Origin: Palsa-1447 sp964509885
Lineage (GTDB): Bacteria; Verrucomicrobiota; Verrucomicrobiia; Opitutales; Opitutaceae
Reading direction: 5' to 3'
DNA: 64,000 nt
Assembly: GCA_964509885.1 (NCBI GenBank)
Contig: CAZDZL010000002.1
Coordinates: 1 to 64,000, forward strand
Shown here one piece after another: positions 9,079-17,476 of the stretch. Position 1 is the stretch's first letter; each line of letters opens with the position of its first letter. Below the pieces are notes generated by a model, which was not told where the DNA came from, did not search any database, and saw only the letters and a list, made by a program, of their open reading frames with translations. Made by a program: the position numbers and the translations under genes.

Positions 9079-10560
9079 TTACCGATCCAACGGGGCTAGG
9101 GGTGACGCTCCTATGCCTTGGAGCCAGCTGACCGACGGAACAAAGAAATAGGCGCCACCAAGGGGCGTGACAAATCTCTCTATGGGAATCCCTGAGATGC
9201 CCCGCGCCGGCCACGACCAGGCATTCCCCGGGAAGTCGGACCCGAACAGCAGTGGGTCGGGCTGATCCGTGCCTGGTACCGGGAATTCGCCTCCCCTGAA
9301 CCATTCCGCCTGCAGCTTTTCAAATTGGCCGCTGATGTCCGCCATGTACGCCAGAAAGAGGAGGCCGGTGGGCTTCTCGGCGGCCGCCGGAGGCGGCCAA
9401 AAGGGCTGGGCGCCAAAGAGCATTCCCCTTCGAACAAACTGCGCCGCGAGCTGCGCGTCAGGCGTCACGCCTCCTTCCACCTGCGGCTGGCGAAAGAACG
9501 ACTTCCGGATGTGCGCGCTGAAGGGGCAGCGACTGCCACCCATGTCGCCTTTGAAACTGAAGCGAACTTGGCGCACGTCGGTGCCGTGCTCAGGAGCACC
9601 CATGCCCGCGACCAATGGCCGGCCGTCGGGGTACCGGCCCACAATGCATCGACCGGCATCCTTCGAATCGAGGCCAGCCGCACCGAGCGCCTTGCCCAGG
9701 CGCTCCTCAAAGGCCCGGAATCGATCCACATGCTGCTCGAGCTTTCGGAACACCATGAATGAGCAGCACTTCTCCGGCCCATTGGAATCAAGGAGAACCT
9801 GCTCGAGCGGGGGGTTCACGAGGCCGCCGTCTTCCTCTTCCTCCACGAAGTATTTTGGCATGCTTATGCCGTCCCTAAAGCCGAACGGCTCGCGGGCGAA
9901 TCCATCCTTGTCGCGCATGGTCACGGCATTCTCGACGTGAACAACCGAGACGACTCCATGGCCCGTGGCTTCGATCCTTGATCTGAGATCGGCGAGGCCC
10001 TGCTCAGTCTTGTGTGCAATGAGCCAGGCTCCGTGCAGCGGAGAACCGCCGGCATAAAAGTCCTCCCACGATGTTGGCTGTCCTCCCGGCCCGCTTGGGT
10101 CGCCGAGCCTCGAGATCTGAGAACGCATGCCATCGCAAAATGAATTGGTACCCACTGCCTCCTTCGGGAGGTTCCGACCCGCGGCGCGAATCCCGTCGGC
10201 CGTCAGGACGAACCCGACGAACGGCTTCATTCCATCATCACGGGCCTTGTGTTTCGAATCGGAGTATTGCTGCAGGGCCCTAGTCACCGTCTGAGCCACC
10301 ACCGCGAGAAAGCCGGATATTCTAGCGGGAATCCGCACCGCATCCTCATGGAAGGAAAACATCAGGAGAGCTGCAAATGTTCGCCCATGAGGCTGGAGAA
10401 TATTTCCCTGTGTATTGTCAAGAAATGAAAAGAGTTCCGGTCCAGGGGTACCCGGCATCTTTGGATAGATAAGGGGTTGGATCCCCAGTTTGGTTCCGGG
10501 GGACTTCAGGTATTGATCTACGTCGCCCAAGCTTAGGCGAAAAGGAGGCTTTGGAAGCAT
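9079..10560 (-). CDS. DyP-type heme peroxidase
   Basis: This 493-residue protein carries the DyP hallmark GFRDG at 227-231 (D230, the catalytic acid) and CPFSAHIRK at 345-353, where H350 is the expected proximal heme ligand. The family uses H2O2 to oxidise dyes, phenolics and other substrates. At about 490 residues it is longer than the short bacterial classes and close to the longer DyP classes. No signal or Tat motif is seen, so it is probably cytoplasmic unless carried by a partner. The gene sits between a response regulator (58 bp upstream) and a hybrid kinase (4 bp downstream) on the same strand, an unusual position that suggests two-component control of, or sensing linked to, peroxidase activity. 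Confidence 0.92.
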   Translation of the reverse strand: MLPKPPFRLSLGDVDQYLKSPGTKLGIQPLIYPKMPGTPGPELFSFLDNTQGNILQPHGRTFAALLMFSFHEDAVRIPARISGFLAVVAQTVTRALQQYSDSKHKARDDGMKPFVGFVLTADGIRAAGRNLPKEAVGTNSFCDGMRSQISRLGDPSGPGGQPTSWEDFYAGGSPLHGAWLIAHKTEQGLADLRSRIEATGHGVVSVVHVENAVTMRDKDGFAREPFGFRDGISMPKYFVEEEEDGGLVNPPLEQVLLDSNGPEKCCSFMVFRKLEQHVDRFRAFEERLGKALGAAGLDSKDAGRCIVGRYPDGRPLVAGMGAPEHGTDVRQVRFSFKGDMGGSRCPFSAHIRKSFFRQPQVEGGVTPDAQLAAQFVRRGMLFGAQPFWPPPAAAEKPTGLLFLAYMADISGQFEKLQAEWFRGGEFPVPGTDQPDPLLFGSDFPGNAWSWPARGISGIPIERFVTPLGGAYFFVPSVSWLQGIGASPLAPLDR

Positions 10561-10618
10561 AGGGAAGTGCCTTGCGGCTTTGTCATTCAGTGGACAATCA
10601 ACTCGATGTGCGCAGGAT

Positions 10619-11269
10619 TCACGGCGACTCTATATAGCCGTGTCTTATCGCGTAGTGGACGATCTTTGCCGGCTCCCAAAGGCCCAGCTTCTCCTTAATC
10701 GCGGTGATTTGGTTGTTGACCGTCTTTGACGAGATATTGAGGGCCTCGGCGATGGTCTTCGGATTCTCTCCGCTTGCGAAACGTCGGAGAATCTCGCGCT
10801 CGCGCGGCGTGAGAGCGCTGCCTGCAGTTCGGCCCTCGTCGACCATATTGTCGACCAGGAGCCTGGCGCTTTGGGGGCAGTAATAGGTTTCGCCTGCCAG
10901 CACCCGTGTGACCGCGGTGCGAAACGTGGACAGGTCTGACTTCTTCATGACGAAGCCGTGAACTCCGAGGCGCACGGCCTCCCGAACGAGATGGCCCTGT
11001 TCGTTCGAGGAGACAAAAAGCCAACGGGTCTTGGGCAGCCGCCGACCAATGCCCCGGACAAGCTCAAATCCTCGTCCGTCGGGCAGCATCCAATCCACGA
11101 TGGCCAGATCCGGCTTCTCTCGCGCAAGCACGACGGCGGCCTCGGCGACCGTCGTGCATTGCCCGACAACGCGAAGGCTCATCTCGTCGCCAATAATGTG
11201 GGCAAGGAGCTGGCGCACCATTGAGTGGTCCTCAACAAGCACAATTCGGGAGGGCGCGGTTTCGCTCAT
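10619..11269 (-). CDS. NarL/LuxR-type response regulator
   Basis: A receiver domain covers residues 1-125, with the acidic pair E13-D14 and phosphoacceptor D59 in AIVDWMLPDGRG, a conserved Ser (VSSNEQ) and Lys (MKKSD). A LuxR-type helix-turn-helix follows, with LTPREREILRRFASG, then KTIAEALNISSKTVNN. The ATG at 11269 (MSETAPSRIVLVEDH) is chosen because a longer reading would add 31 residues not found in this family. It is the first gene of a minus-strand operon with DyP peroxidase, hybrid kinase and an unknown protein, so it is the likely output of that kinase's HPt domain and probably regulates its own operon or the divergent genes. Confidence 0.92.
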   Translation of the reverse strand: MSETAPSRIVLVEDHSMVRQLLAHIIGDEMSLRVVGQCTTVAEAAVVLAREKPDLAIVDWMLPDGRGFELVRGIGRRLPKTRWLFVSSNEQGHLVREAVRLGVHGFVMKKSDLSTFRTAVTRVLAGETYYCPQSARLLVDNMVDEGRTAGSALTPREREILRRFASGENPKTIAEALNISSKTVNNQITAIKEKLGLWEPAKIVHYAIRHGYIESP

Positions 11270-11575
11270 GTCGGCAATTGTAAACTGGACTGCGCGACAA
11301 TGCCTAGGAAAGGACGAAAGAAAACCGTGAAATTTTCCCGAAGAAAAGGCGGCCTTTCCCATGCGCTATGGCCGGAGTTTTGGCATCATGTTCCCACGCG
11401 AGCCGCATGGCCTACAAAAATGATATCTGATTCAAATATTCGAAATTGTGACGGCGATAGCCACTCAGATGAGCGCGAGCATCCAACGTGCGCCACGCAA
11501 AGGGCGACGTAGAGAGATCTTCCTGCGCCCCTCAATACTTGTTCCGCAAACAAATAAGGAAAACCATAAAATTTT
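11270..11575. other. Divergent intergenic region, 306 bp
   Basis: No gene is seen. It separates the regulator operon (minus) from the S1/P1 nuclease run (plus) and is comparatively AT-rich. It should hold promoters for both and is a natural place for binding by the NarL-type regulator. A TACAAT hexamer on the minus strand at 11282-11277 resembles a -10 box, but it lies very close to the start codon and has no matching -35. Confidence 0.4.
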
Positions 11576-12505
11576 ATGAAGAAGAACATTATAGCCTTGA
11601 TTCTGCTATCCACAACCACGGTTGCGCATGCATGGGACGGGATGGAGCACATGATGGTGGCCGACATCGCCTACGACCGACTGGGCGCTAATGCGCGCAC
11701 GAAGGTCGATTGGGCCAGCACAATGATCAGGTTCAAAGGACAGGCCTACAACGCAATTAACCTCGCGACCTGGGCGGATACCATAAAACACAGCAAGGGG
11801 GACCCCTTCAGCGGCGACTTCGCCAACTGGCATTTCATAGATCTCGGGCTAAAGAGTGGCGACGTCGACTTAATAGCGAACCCGCCTCCCCTGACTATAA
11901 CAGATGGAGACATCGTCACTGCACTCCGGCACTGCGAAAGTGTCATCAAGGGTGAGCATGATCCCCTAATTCCGAGCGAGGCTGTGGCAATCGCCCTGAT
12001 GTGGCACCTGATGGGCGATCTGCATCAGCCCTTGCATTGCACCACTGACTACTATCCACAGCCCCATGCGGGCGGACAGATGACGGATCGTGGAGGAAAC
12101 TCAATAAACGTTCTGAACGTGTCGGCAAGGTACACGGACTTTCATGCCCTTTGGGACGGAGTCCTGGAATGCACCTACGACAAACAGGGCGGGAAGTTCG
12201 TGATTCCTAGCGAGCCGGACCCTTTTACAGTGTCTCCAGAGAACGCCACGCTGCGCGCCGATGTTGATGAGATCGTTGGTGCTAACGCGATTCCAAGCAC
12301 CGCGATGGCCGGCGAATACGCAGACTGGGCCAAGGAGACCCACGCGTTGGGAATCCAAGCTTATACAAATCTTGGGCAAGATTTCACACAGCCTTCAATA
12401 ACGGTGACTCGGGCCTACGTCGCAAATGCTCAGTCCGTGGCAAGGCGACAGATTCTATTGGCAGGCCTTCGCTTGGCGTCGGTGCTGAACCGCTTGTATC
12501 CATAA
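11576..12505 (+). CDS. Exported S1/P1-type zinc nuclease
   Basis: A signal peptide covers residues 1-19 and cleavage after AHA would leave W20 as the mature N-terminus, as S1/P1 nucleases require because the N-terminal amine and Trp carbonyl bind zinc. All nine expected zinc ligands can be placed: W20, H25, D68 (ATWAD), H86 (NWHFID), H144 and D148 (HLMGD), H154 (HQPLH), H190 and D194 (FHALWD). The enzyme would cleave single-stranded DNA and RNA and possibly 3'-mononucleotides outside the cytoplasm. Length (309) fits the family. It is the first gene of a plus-strand run with three exported paralogs of unknown family. The Shine-Dalgarno is weak (AAGGA is 13 bases or more before the ATG). Confidence 0.95.
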   Translation: MKKNIIALILLSTTTVAHAWDGMEHMMVADIAYDRLGANARTKVDWASTMIRFKGQAYNAINLATWADTIKHSKGDPFSGDFANWHFIDLGLKSGDVDLIANPPPLTITDGDIVTALRHCESVIKGEHDPLIPSEAVAIALMWHLMGDLHQPLHCTTDYYPQPHAGGQMTDRGGNSINVLNVSARYTDFHALWDGVLECTYDKQGGKFVIPSEPDPFTVSPENATLRADVDEIVGANAIPSTAMAGEYADWAKETHALGIQAYTNLGQDFTQPSITVTRAYVANAQSVARRQILLAGLRLASVLNRLYP

Positions 12506-12563
12506 GCGCAGGCCGAAAGAAGCGAGATTATATAACCCTGAACATCCTAGGCCCACTCCGCTC

Positions 12564-13928
12564 ATGATTTTGGGTAGTTCAAGAAAAATCTGGCTAGCCG
12601 CTCTCTTGACCGTCGGCGAAATGACTACCCCTGTGCGCGCTCAGGACGCCGAGAGTACCGTCATGAAAAACCTATACTTAGCATTGGCCTCCCGGGTGCC
12701 GGTGAGCACTGGAACCCTGGCAATTTTCATGAATCCTGGCGTCGTATTGGATCCATGGATCGAGACTGAAGATTCCGGCGACATCACCCATTTGGGTAAG
12801 TTTACCGACGAGGCATTTGCGGCAAACTGGATTTATACTCCCTCCGGGAGATCGGTGTCGAAGACCTACGGGGAGATTCTTGGTATTGCGCAATGGGCGT
12901 CAGTGCCGCTTTCGCCGCAGCAAAGAGATGATCTGAGGGACGTGGAACACCTGCTGTTTGCGGACCCTGCTGCCAGGGCGCCGACAGCAGACTATCAACA
13001 GTACTTGGATTTGAAGGCGCGCCGCGATGAGCTGCAGAGGCAGTTCGACAATTCTTCTCCCGGCGACCACGACGTCCTAGCTTCGCAATTGGAAGCGGCC
13101 AGGGAGGACCTCAAGCTCAAAGGCCAGGAGGCGGTCTTTGTCTCGGCGCTAGGGAAGCTGAGGACACTGCAATTCCAAAAGCCGTCAGACTGGGGCCATG
13201 ACCTGCAACAGCGATTCGCTGCCGCTGCGCAGCTGGCCAACGGCACAGGACCCTTTGCGGCATGTGTTCCCTCAATCGGTAGCCTCGTGACATCCCCGTC
13301 ATGGACAAGTGTCACTCTAAACGGACCCGAACTGACAAAGGATGCCTCCTCTGGCGTGTATGTCGGCACTGCGACCGAGCATATGCGTCTTTTGCACTGG
13401 GGACAAGGGGCGACATCCGATCCCAAGGATGCCGCGGGCGAGCTTTCCACGTTCACCAACACGACGACCATCTCTTTTGAATATGCGACAGTGTCCTTGG
13501 ACCGGCCATGGATGGAATCAAAGCTATTCCAAAGCCGTGTTTGGCGGTATCCACCGAGCTCCACCCTCGAACCGGTCTCAAATGCCGCGGACCCCTCGAC
13601 AGGGCAAACCCCGGAGGGCCGCATGCCCCTCGTGGCCACGCAGATCGTTGTGGCCCGAAACATATGCATCTGCGGCGCCCTAGGAGACGAGAGCATCAGA
13701 AGACTGAGGTCGCAGATAATTTCCGGAAAGTCCGCGAGCTGGGGCCCATTCGCCCTTAGCGGGCGATATTACCAAGAGACCGAGGGACGCACTTTCAGTG
13801 CACGGCCGTGCCCAAACGGAGTCCGGTGCGACGAAGTGCAGATTATTGGATGGATCACTCAGGTGGTTCCGAAATCGCCGAATCCGGATCCCACATTTCT
13901 TTGGGGCGAACCCGCTCCGACACAATGA
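12564..13928 (+). CDS. Exported RPW-family protein 1 (unknown family)
   Basis: This 454-residue protein has a signal peptide with probable cleavage at VRA|QD (about residue 27). It shares a layout with the next two genes. An N-terminal NPGVVLDPW segment is followed by a helical middle part, then RPWM at 314-317 in a strand (VSLDRPWM), GRMPLVATQIVVAR about 45 residues later, then SWGPFALSGRY and a C-terminal IIGWITQVVPKSPNPDP. The family was not recognised. The SWGPF to VVPKSP segment looks like a beta-rich module. Cysteines in ICICG and near the C-terminus could form disulfides. It starts 58 bp after the nuclease gene and ends 36 bp before paralog 2, so all are probably co-transcribed. Confidence 0.75.
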   Translation: MILGSSRKIWLAALLTVGEMTTPVRAQDAESTVMKNLYLALASRVPVSTGTLAIFMNPGVVLDPWIETEDSGDITHLGKFTDEAFAANWIYTPSGRSVSKTYGEILGIAQWASVPLSPQQRDDLRDVEHLLFADPAARAPTADYQQYLDLKARRDELQRQFDNSSPGDHDVLASQLEAAREDLKLKGQEAVFVSALGKLRTLQFQKPSDWGHDLQQRFAAAAQLANGTGPFAACVPSIGSLVTSPSWTSVTLNGPELTKDASSGVYVGTATEHMRLLHWGQGATSDPKDAAGELSTFTNTTTISFEYATVSLDRPWMESKLFQSRVWRYPPSSTLEPVSNAADPSTGQTPEGRMPLVATQIVVARNICICGALGDESIRRLRSQIISGKSASWGPFALSGRYYQETEGRTFSARPCPNGVRCDEVQIIGWITQVVPKSPNPDPTFLWGEPAPTQ

Positions 13929-13964
13929 TCAGTTAAACGTACAACAGCTAAGCGAAATCCAGCC

Positions 13965-15554
13965 ATGAAAATGAGAATCCAGACCCTCCTTACCAAGCTC
14001 ACCCTTGCATGCCTTGCACTGGCCTCCGCGCAAGCGGCATGGGCCGACGATCCAAACGTCGAGATCATGAAAAAACTATACACCAAGATTGGCCAGGTTG
14101 TCGGAGTCGGCAGCAACGATCCGGTGGTCGGCTCAAGCTTCCTGGTGCTTGCGAATCCGGGAATACTCATCGACCCGACAATCGACATGTCGACAATGCA
14201 AGGGCGGCACGCTTTGGCCGCGTCAATAGACAAGATATTACTGCCCAAGTGGATATATGGCGCTACAAATGACACGACTTTGAACCTTTATCAAACTGTT
14301 CTGACCTATAAGGAGCCGCCCCTCTATACATTGACGGACCAGGAAAAGCAGATGCTGGCCGATGCTCGATCCATCATCTTTAAGGACGTGCGGAACCGCG
14401 TGTATTCCGACGAATACAAGGATTACACTTCAACGAAGGCCGCATTGGCCTCGGCGATTGGCGATGTGGGAACCTATAGCCGGGCGAATCCCAACCAAAG
14501 CATCCCGCCCACGCTCCTTAATAGTCTCCAGGACGCTCGAGACGCCTATAACCTGATAGGCCAGAAGAATAAGTTCATCGGGGCAATGGCGACGATCCAG
14601 ACATATGAGGCATTGGACCCCTTCGTTTGGTGGGGCAACCTGCAGAACCAGTTCGACTTCAATACGGAGATATTCAACAACACCCCTTCCGCCAAGTTCG
14701 ATTTGTATCCAAGCTACTCCAACTGGCTGGACTCAACTCGGACATGGACCCCCTTTACGATCTCGCAGCAGGATCTTGAGAGGACAACATCATCGAGCCA
14801 ATCGAGCGTCGGAGGCGGCCTCAGTGCAGGATTTGGCCTCTGGAGCGTTGGGGCGGATTACAGCCATCAGGAGCAGCGCACCTATTTCCAATTGGATCTC
14901 AGTGGGTATTCCATTTCGATGGAACTGCTGCGGGTGACCATCGATCGGCCATGGATGACTTCCACGGTGTTCCATTCGCACGCGTGGAAATGGCTGGCTT
15001 CGGGCCCTTATGGTCCGAAGGCGCTCATTTCCGACGGTGGCGACGCGGCGCATGGAGTTTCTCCGCAGGGGCTCATGCCCTTTCTGCCTACGGGTCTACT
15101 CATCGCTAGAAAGGTGAGCATGACCGGCACTTTCAGCCATGATCTGACGACCACATTCAATTCGCAGACCAGCGGCGGGGCTTCGATTGGGTGGGGGCCA
15201 TTTTCCTTCGGTGGAAGAACGAACTCCTCGCAGCAGAACACCTACACAAAGGCGACTGCGGCCGGCAACTCGCTGGAATTCGACACGCCTCAGATTTTGG
15301 GATTCTTTGTGGAAGTCCTTCCAAAGGTTCCCGATGTGGATCCCTCACTCAAATTCGCGTCGGACCAACCTCAGGGCCCAAGCCCCACTCCTCGAGGCCA
15401 CGACTACAGTGCCACAACCATTGGAGAGACCGTTGTTATCAGCGAGTCCGGTATGCTCCAAAGGCACTCGAGCGAACTTCTGAAGTCGGGCTTAGATGAG
15501 TCGGAGATGTTGCTGAAGAGCTCCGCAAGCCTCCTCGAGAGCCAGAGGAAATAA
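13965..15554 (+). CDS. Exported RPW-family protein 2 (unknown family)
   Basis: This 529-residue protein has a signal peptide with probable cleavage at AWA|DD (about residue 27). It is the longest of the three paralogs. NPGILIDPTIDMS (about 65-77) corresponds to NPGVVLDPW of paralog 1. A long helical region (about 125-225) follows. RPWM is at 328-331 in VTIDRPWM, then GLMPFLPTGLLIARKV, SIGWGPFSFGGR and ILGFFVEVLPKVPDVDP. A low-complexity, Gly/Ser-rich stretch precedes the RPW motif (SSSQSSVGGGLSAGFGLWSVG), and a second lies near GPF, like flexible hairpins. A C-terminal extension (about 460-529) is Ser/Leu-rich and absent from the others. No catalytic motif is visible. Pore-forming or surface-associating behaviour is possible but unproven. 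Confidence 0.75.
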   Translation: MKMRIQTLLTKLTLACLALASAQAAWADDPNVEIMKKLYTKIGQVVGVGSNDPVVGSSFLVLANPGILIDPTIDMSTMQGRHALAASIDKILLPKWIYGATNDTTLNLYQTVLTYKEPPLYTLTDQEKQMLADARSIIFKDVRNRVYSDEYKDYTSTKAALASAIGDVGTYSRANPNQSIPPTLLNSLQDARDAYNLIGQKNKFIGAMATIQTYEALDPFVWWGNLQNQFDFNTEIFNNTPSAKFDLYPSYSNWLDSTRTWTPFTISQQDLERTTSSSQSSVGGGLSAGFGLWSVGADYSHQEQRTYFQLDLSGYSISMELLRVTIDRPWMTSTVFHSHAWKWLASGPYGPKALISDGGDAAHGVSPQGLMPFLPTGLLIARKVSMTGTFSHDLTTTFNSQTSGGASIGWGPFSFGGRTNSSQQNTYTKATAAGNSLEFDTPQILGFFVEVLPKVPDVDPSLKFASDQPQGPSPTPRGHDYSATTIGETVVISESGMLQRHSSELLKSGLDESEMLLKSSASLLESQRK

Positions 15555-15603
15555 CGGCCGGGATTCGGCACCCAAGGGATACGTCAAACGAGGAACCGTT
15601 GTC

Positions 15604-16677
15604 ATGAGATGCCGCGTACAACGGTTCCTCAAAAGCTGGGCCGTACTTGGCATCGTCACGGCCGCCCCGGCCTGGGAGGGCGATGATATCACGAGGGCTT
15701 TGGTCGCCTGGCACTCGGGTTTGCCCAATGGCTCCACAACGGACGTGATCCAGGTGATTTCGCCCGGATTCATGGTCCCGGCCAATCAAAACTTTGAGGA
15801 CGAATCGAATTATCGAGGGATGACCAGAGTATTGAATACGATTCCGCTACCAATGGCGAAATACATGGCCTCTGCTTCCAGCGTGGAAGATGCGTACGCA
15901 ATGATCCTGGAATACAAGGTAATCCCTCCGTTCTCCTACTCAAAACACGAAAGGAAATCCCTGCGCCGCGCAGAAGATGTCCTCCTAGCCAGGCGGTGCT
16001 TTATAGAGATGTTCTTCAACTGGCTCCTCGGAAAGAGCAACACCCGTAAGCCCTCCCGAACCTACACCCTGTATCTGAAATACTCGAAATCCTATGCGGA
16101 GCTCACGGAGAAATATCAGCGGGCGCTCCAAAGCAATGCCTCGGTCAAAATGCTGTCCGACATCGAAGACGAGAAAACCAGGGTGACGAAGGAGTGGAAT
16201 CACGATGACCTGCGGGGCAGAGTAGAGGTCGCGCTTTCGACATATAACTCACTCATTGAATTGGACCCCAGAATCACCTGGGATAGGATCCAAACAGAGT
16301 ATCGCGACAATCAAAGGACGTTCGCCTCCGGGAAAGGCATTCCAAGTACTTCAACGGATCCCGCATACAACGAATGGACGCAAAGCAATGGCTGGGACGC
16401 ACTTTCGGGTTATATTCCGGCGACGGAGGTCAAGCGGATCACAATCCGGCGTCCTTGGCTGGATATGCGTGTTCTTTTTTCTCTGGAATGGACTCTGCTT
16501 CGCAGCGCCCCGATAGAACGATTGTCTGATGGATTGGGAATTTCTTCGCGGGACGTCTGGCCGGGATTGATGCCTTTACTGCCCGTGGAGGTCATTTTGA
16601 CCCGTCCCGTCGCTCACCGCGATTCGCCCGAAATCGCCGCCTTCGTATCGAGGGTGGTTCCGAGGCTTCCGAGATGA
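15604..16677 (+). CDS. Exported RPW-family protein 3, short form
   Basis: This 357-residue protein has a short signal-like N-terminus (hydrophobic WAVLGIVTAAPAW). It shares the N-terminal pattern of the family (ISPGFMVPAN for NPGxxxDP), a helical middle, RPWL at 283-286 in ITIRRPWL, GLMPLLPVEVILTRPV and the ending FVSRVVPRLPR. It lacks the GWGPF-containing segment present in paralogs 1 and 2: only 72 residues follow RPW here, against 138 and 199. It is either a naturally short form or has lost that module. It starts 49 bp after paralog 2, and its stop overlaps a short uncertain frame at 16674. Confidence 0.7.
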   Translation: MRCRVQRFLKSWAVLGIVTAAPAWEGDDITRALVAWHSGLPNGSTTDVIQVISPGFMVPANQNFEDESNYRGMTRVLNTIPLPMAKYMASASSVEDAYAMILEYKVIPPFSYSKHERKSLRRAEDVLLARRCFIEMFFNWLLGKSNTRKPSRTYTLYLKYSKSYAELTEKYQRALQSNASVKMLSDIEDEKTRVTKEWNHDDLRGRVEVALSTYNSLIELDPRITWDRIQTEYRDNQRTFASGKGIPSTSTDPAYNEWTQSNGWDALSGYIPATEVKRITIRRPWLDMRVLFSLEWTLLRSAPIERLSDGLGISSRDVWPGLMPLLPVEVILTRPVAHRDSPEIAAFVSRVVPRLPR

Positions 16678-16978
16678 ACGACGAAAACGCCGAGCAACGA
16701 AAACGCCGGAAGATAACTCGCAAGCCATGTTCCGTTCGAACCATGATACACAAGGCGCGAAATATGAGGCGGCTGGTATCGGCGATGCTCGCGAGAATCC
16801 GAAGGGCCTCGGCGGATATTACGTCAAAATATGTAGTTGGTCAGTTTTACCCGGTCGTCGACGCGTGGTGATATCCCGATGCAAGGAACTCAAATCTGCT
16901 GCAATACCTTCACAGACTCCGTTGCAGAACGAAATATTTGGATAGGACAACCCAACCCAACAACGCTCTTCCAAAATT
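16678..16978 (+). other. Uncertain stretch with short overlapping frames
   Basis: About 300 bp without a convincing gene. One frame (16674-16871, 65 codons, very basic) begins with an ATGA overlap on the preceding stop. Another (16727-16945, 72 codons) overlaps it. A third (16879-17007, 42 codons) may be the true N-terminus of the next gene if a frameshift is present. None has recognisable features; coding cannot be assigned with confidence. Confidence 0.35.
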
Positions 16979-17007
16979 ATGCCTCCAATGGGTCCCCAGC
17001 AATTTGA
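16879..17007 (+). pseudogene. Possible frameshifted N-terminal part of the gene at 16979-17425
   Basis: The 42-codon frame starting MQGTQICCNTFTDSV runs into a stop at 17005-17007. Removing one G from the GGG at 16990-16992 would fuse it in frame with the next gene, giving ...NYASNGPQQFDLLVFE.... The fused product of about 180 residues would read smoothly. Either a real one-base insertion, a sequencing error, or two separate frames could explain this. Confidence 0.35.
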
Positions 17008-17425
17008 TCTGTTAGTGTTTGAAACATACCAAACAAAGGACCCTGCTGCGCCGCTCGTGGGCACGCATATCGAGTGCACGGTCGGCGTAACGATCGACTG
17101 GAATCTGAACCGAACGGAGCTTACCGGGAAAGGTGTGGAGTTTCTTGATCCGTTTTGGTCGGGCCCCGGAAACGGCCCGATGACCGTCTATGATGAGGCA
17201 ATCGGGGGCGGCACGCAGCCCGTGGGCACTGTTTCTTGGTCGGTTGCGACGCAAGTGCTCAAATCTGTTGAGGAAGATGCGCCGAATAGGCGTTATCGCT
17301 GGGCTGTTACCCCTGAACTGCAATTGATCCGAAAGTTTGTCTCAAAGCTCGGGGAACCGCCCGATACTGAGATCACCTATACCGCCTCCGATACGGTTCG
17401 GGGCGGTTGGATACCGAAGCCATAG
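16979..17425 (+). CDS. Hypothetical protein, 148 residues
   Basis: No signal peptide or membrane segment is seen. The sequence is mixed alpha/beta: QQFDLLVFETYQ (7-18), then GTHIECTVGVTIDWNL (28-43), a Gly/Pro-rich middle (FWSGPGNGPMTVYDE) and a C-terminal part with VTPELQLIRKFVSKL. No family was recognised. It may lack its true N-terminus (see 16879-17007). It lies between the RPW-family genes and the DUF2235 hydrolase, 51 bp before the latter's start, on the same strand, so it is a candidate partner such as an adaptor or immunity-like protein; this is inference from position only. Confidence 0.55.
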   Translation: MPPMGPQQFDLLVFETYQTKDPAAPLVGTHIECTVGVTIDWNLNRTELTGKGVEFLDPFWSGPGNGPMTVYDEAIGGGTQPVGTVSWSVATQVLKSVEEDAPNRRYRWAVTPELQLIRKFVSKLGEPPDTEITYTASDTVRGGWIPKP

Positions 17426-17476
17426 GCAAACCATGAGAGTGGGCCGATTCGAGTGGGAACGCTGGAGGGCCAAGAA

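Noticed and set aside
11277..11282. -10 box for the NarL-type regulator gene
   Set aside because: TACAAT is too near the start codon and has no -35 partner.
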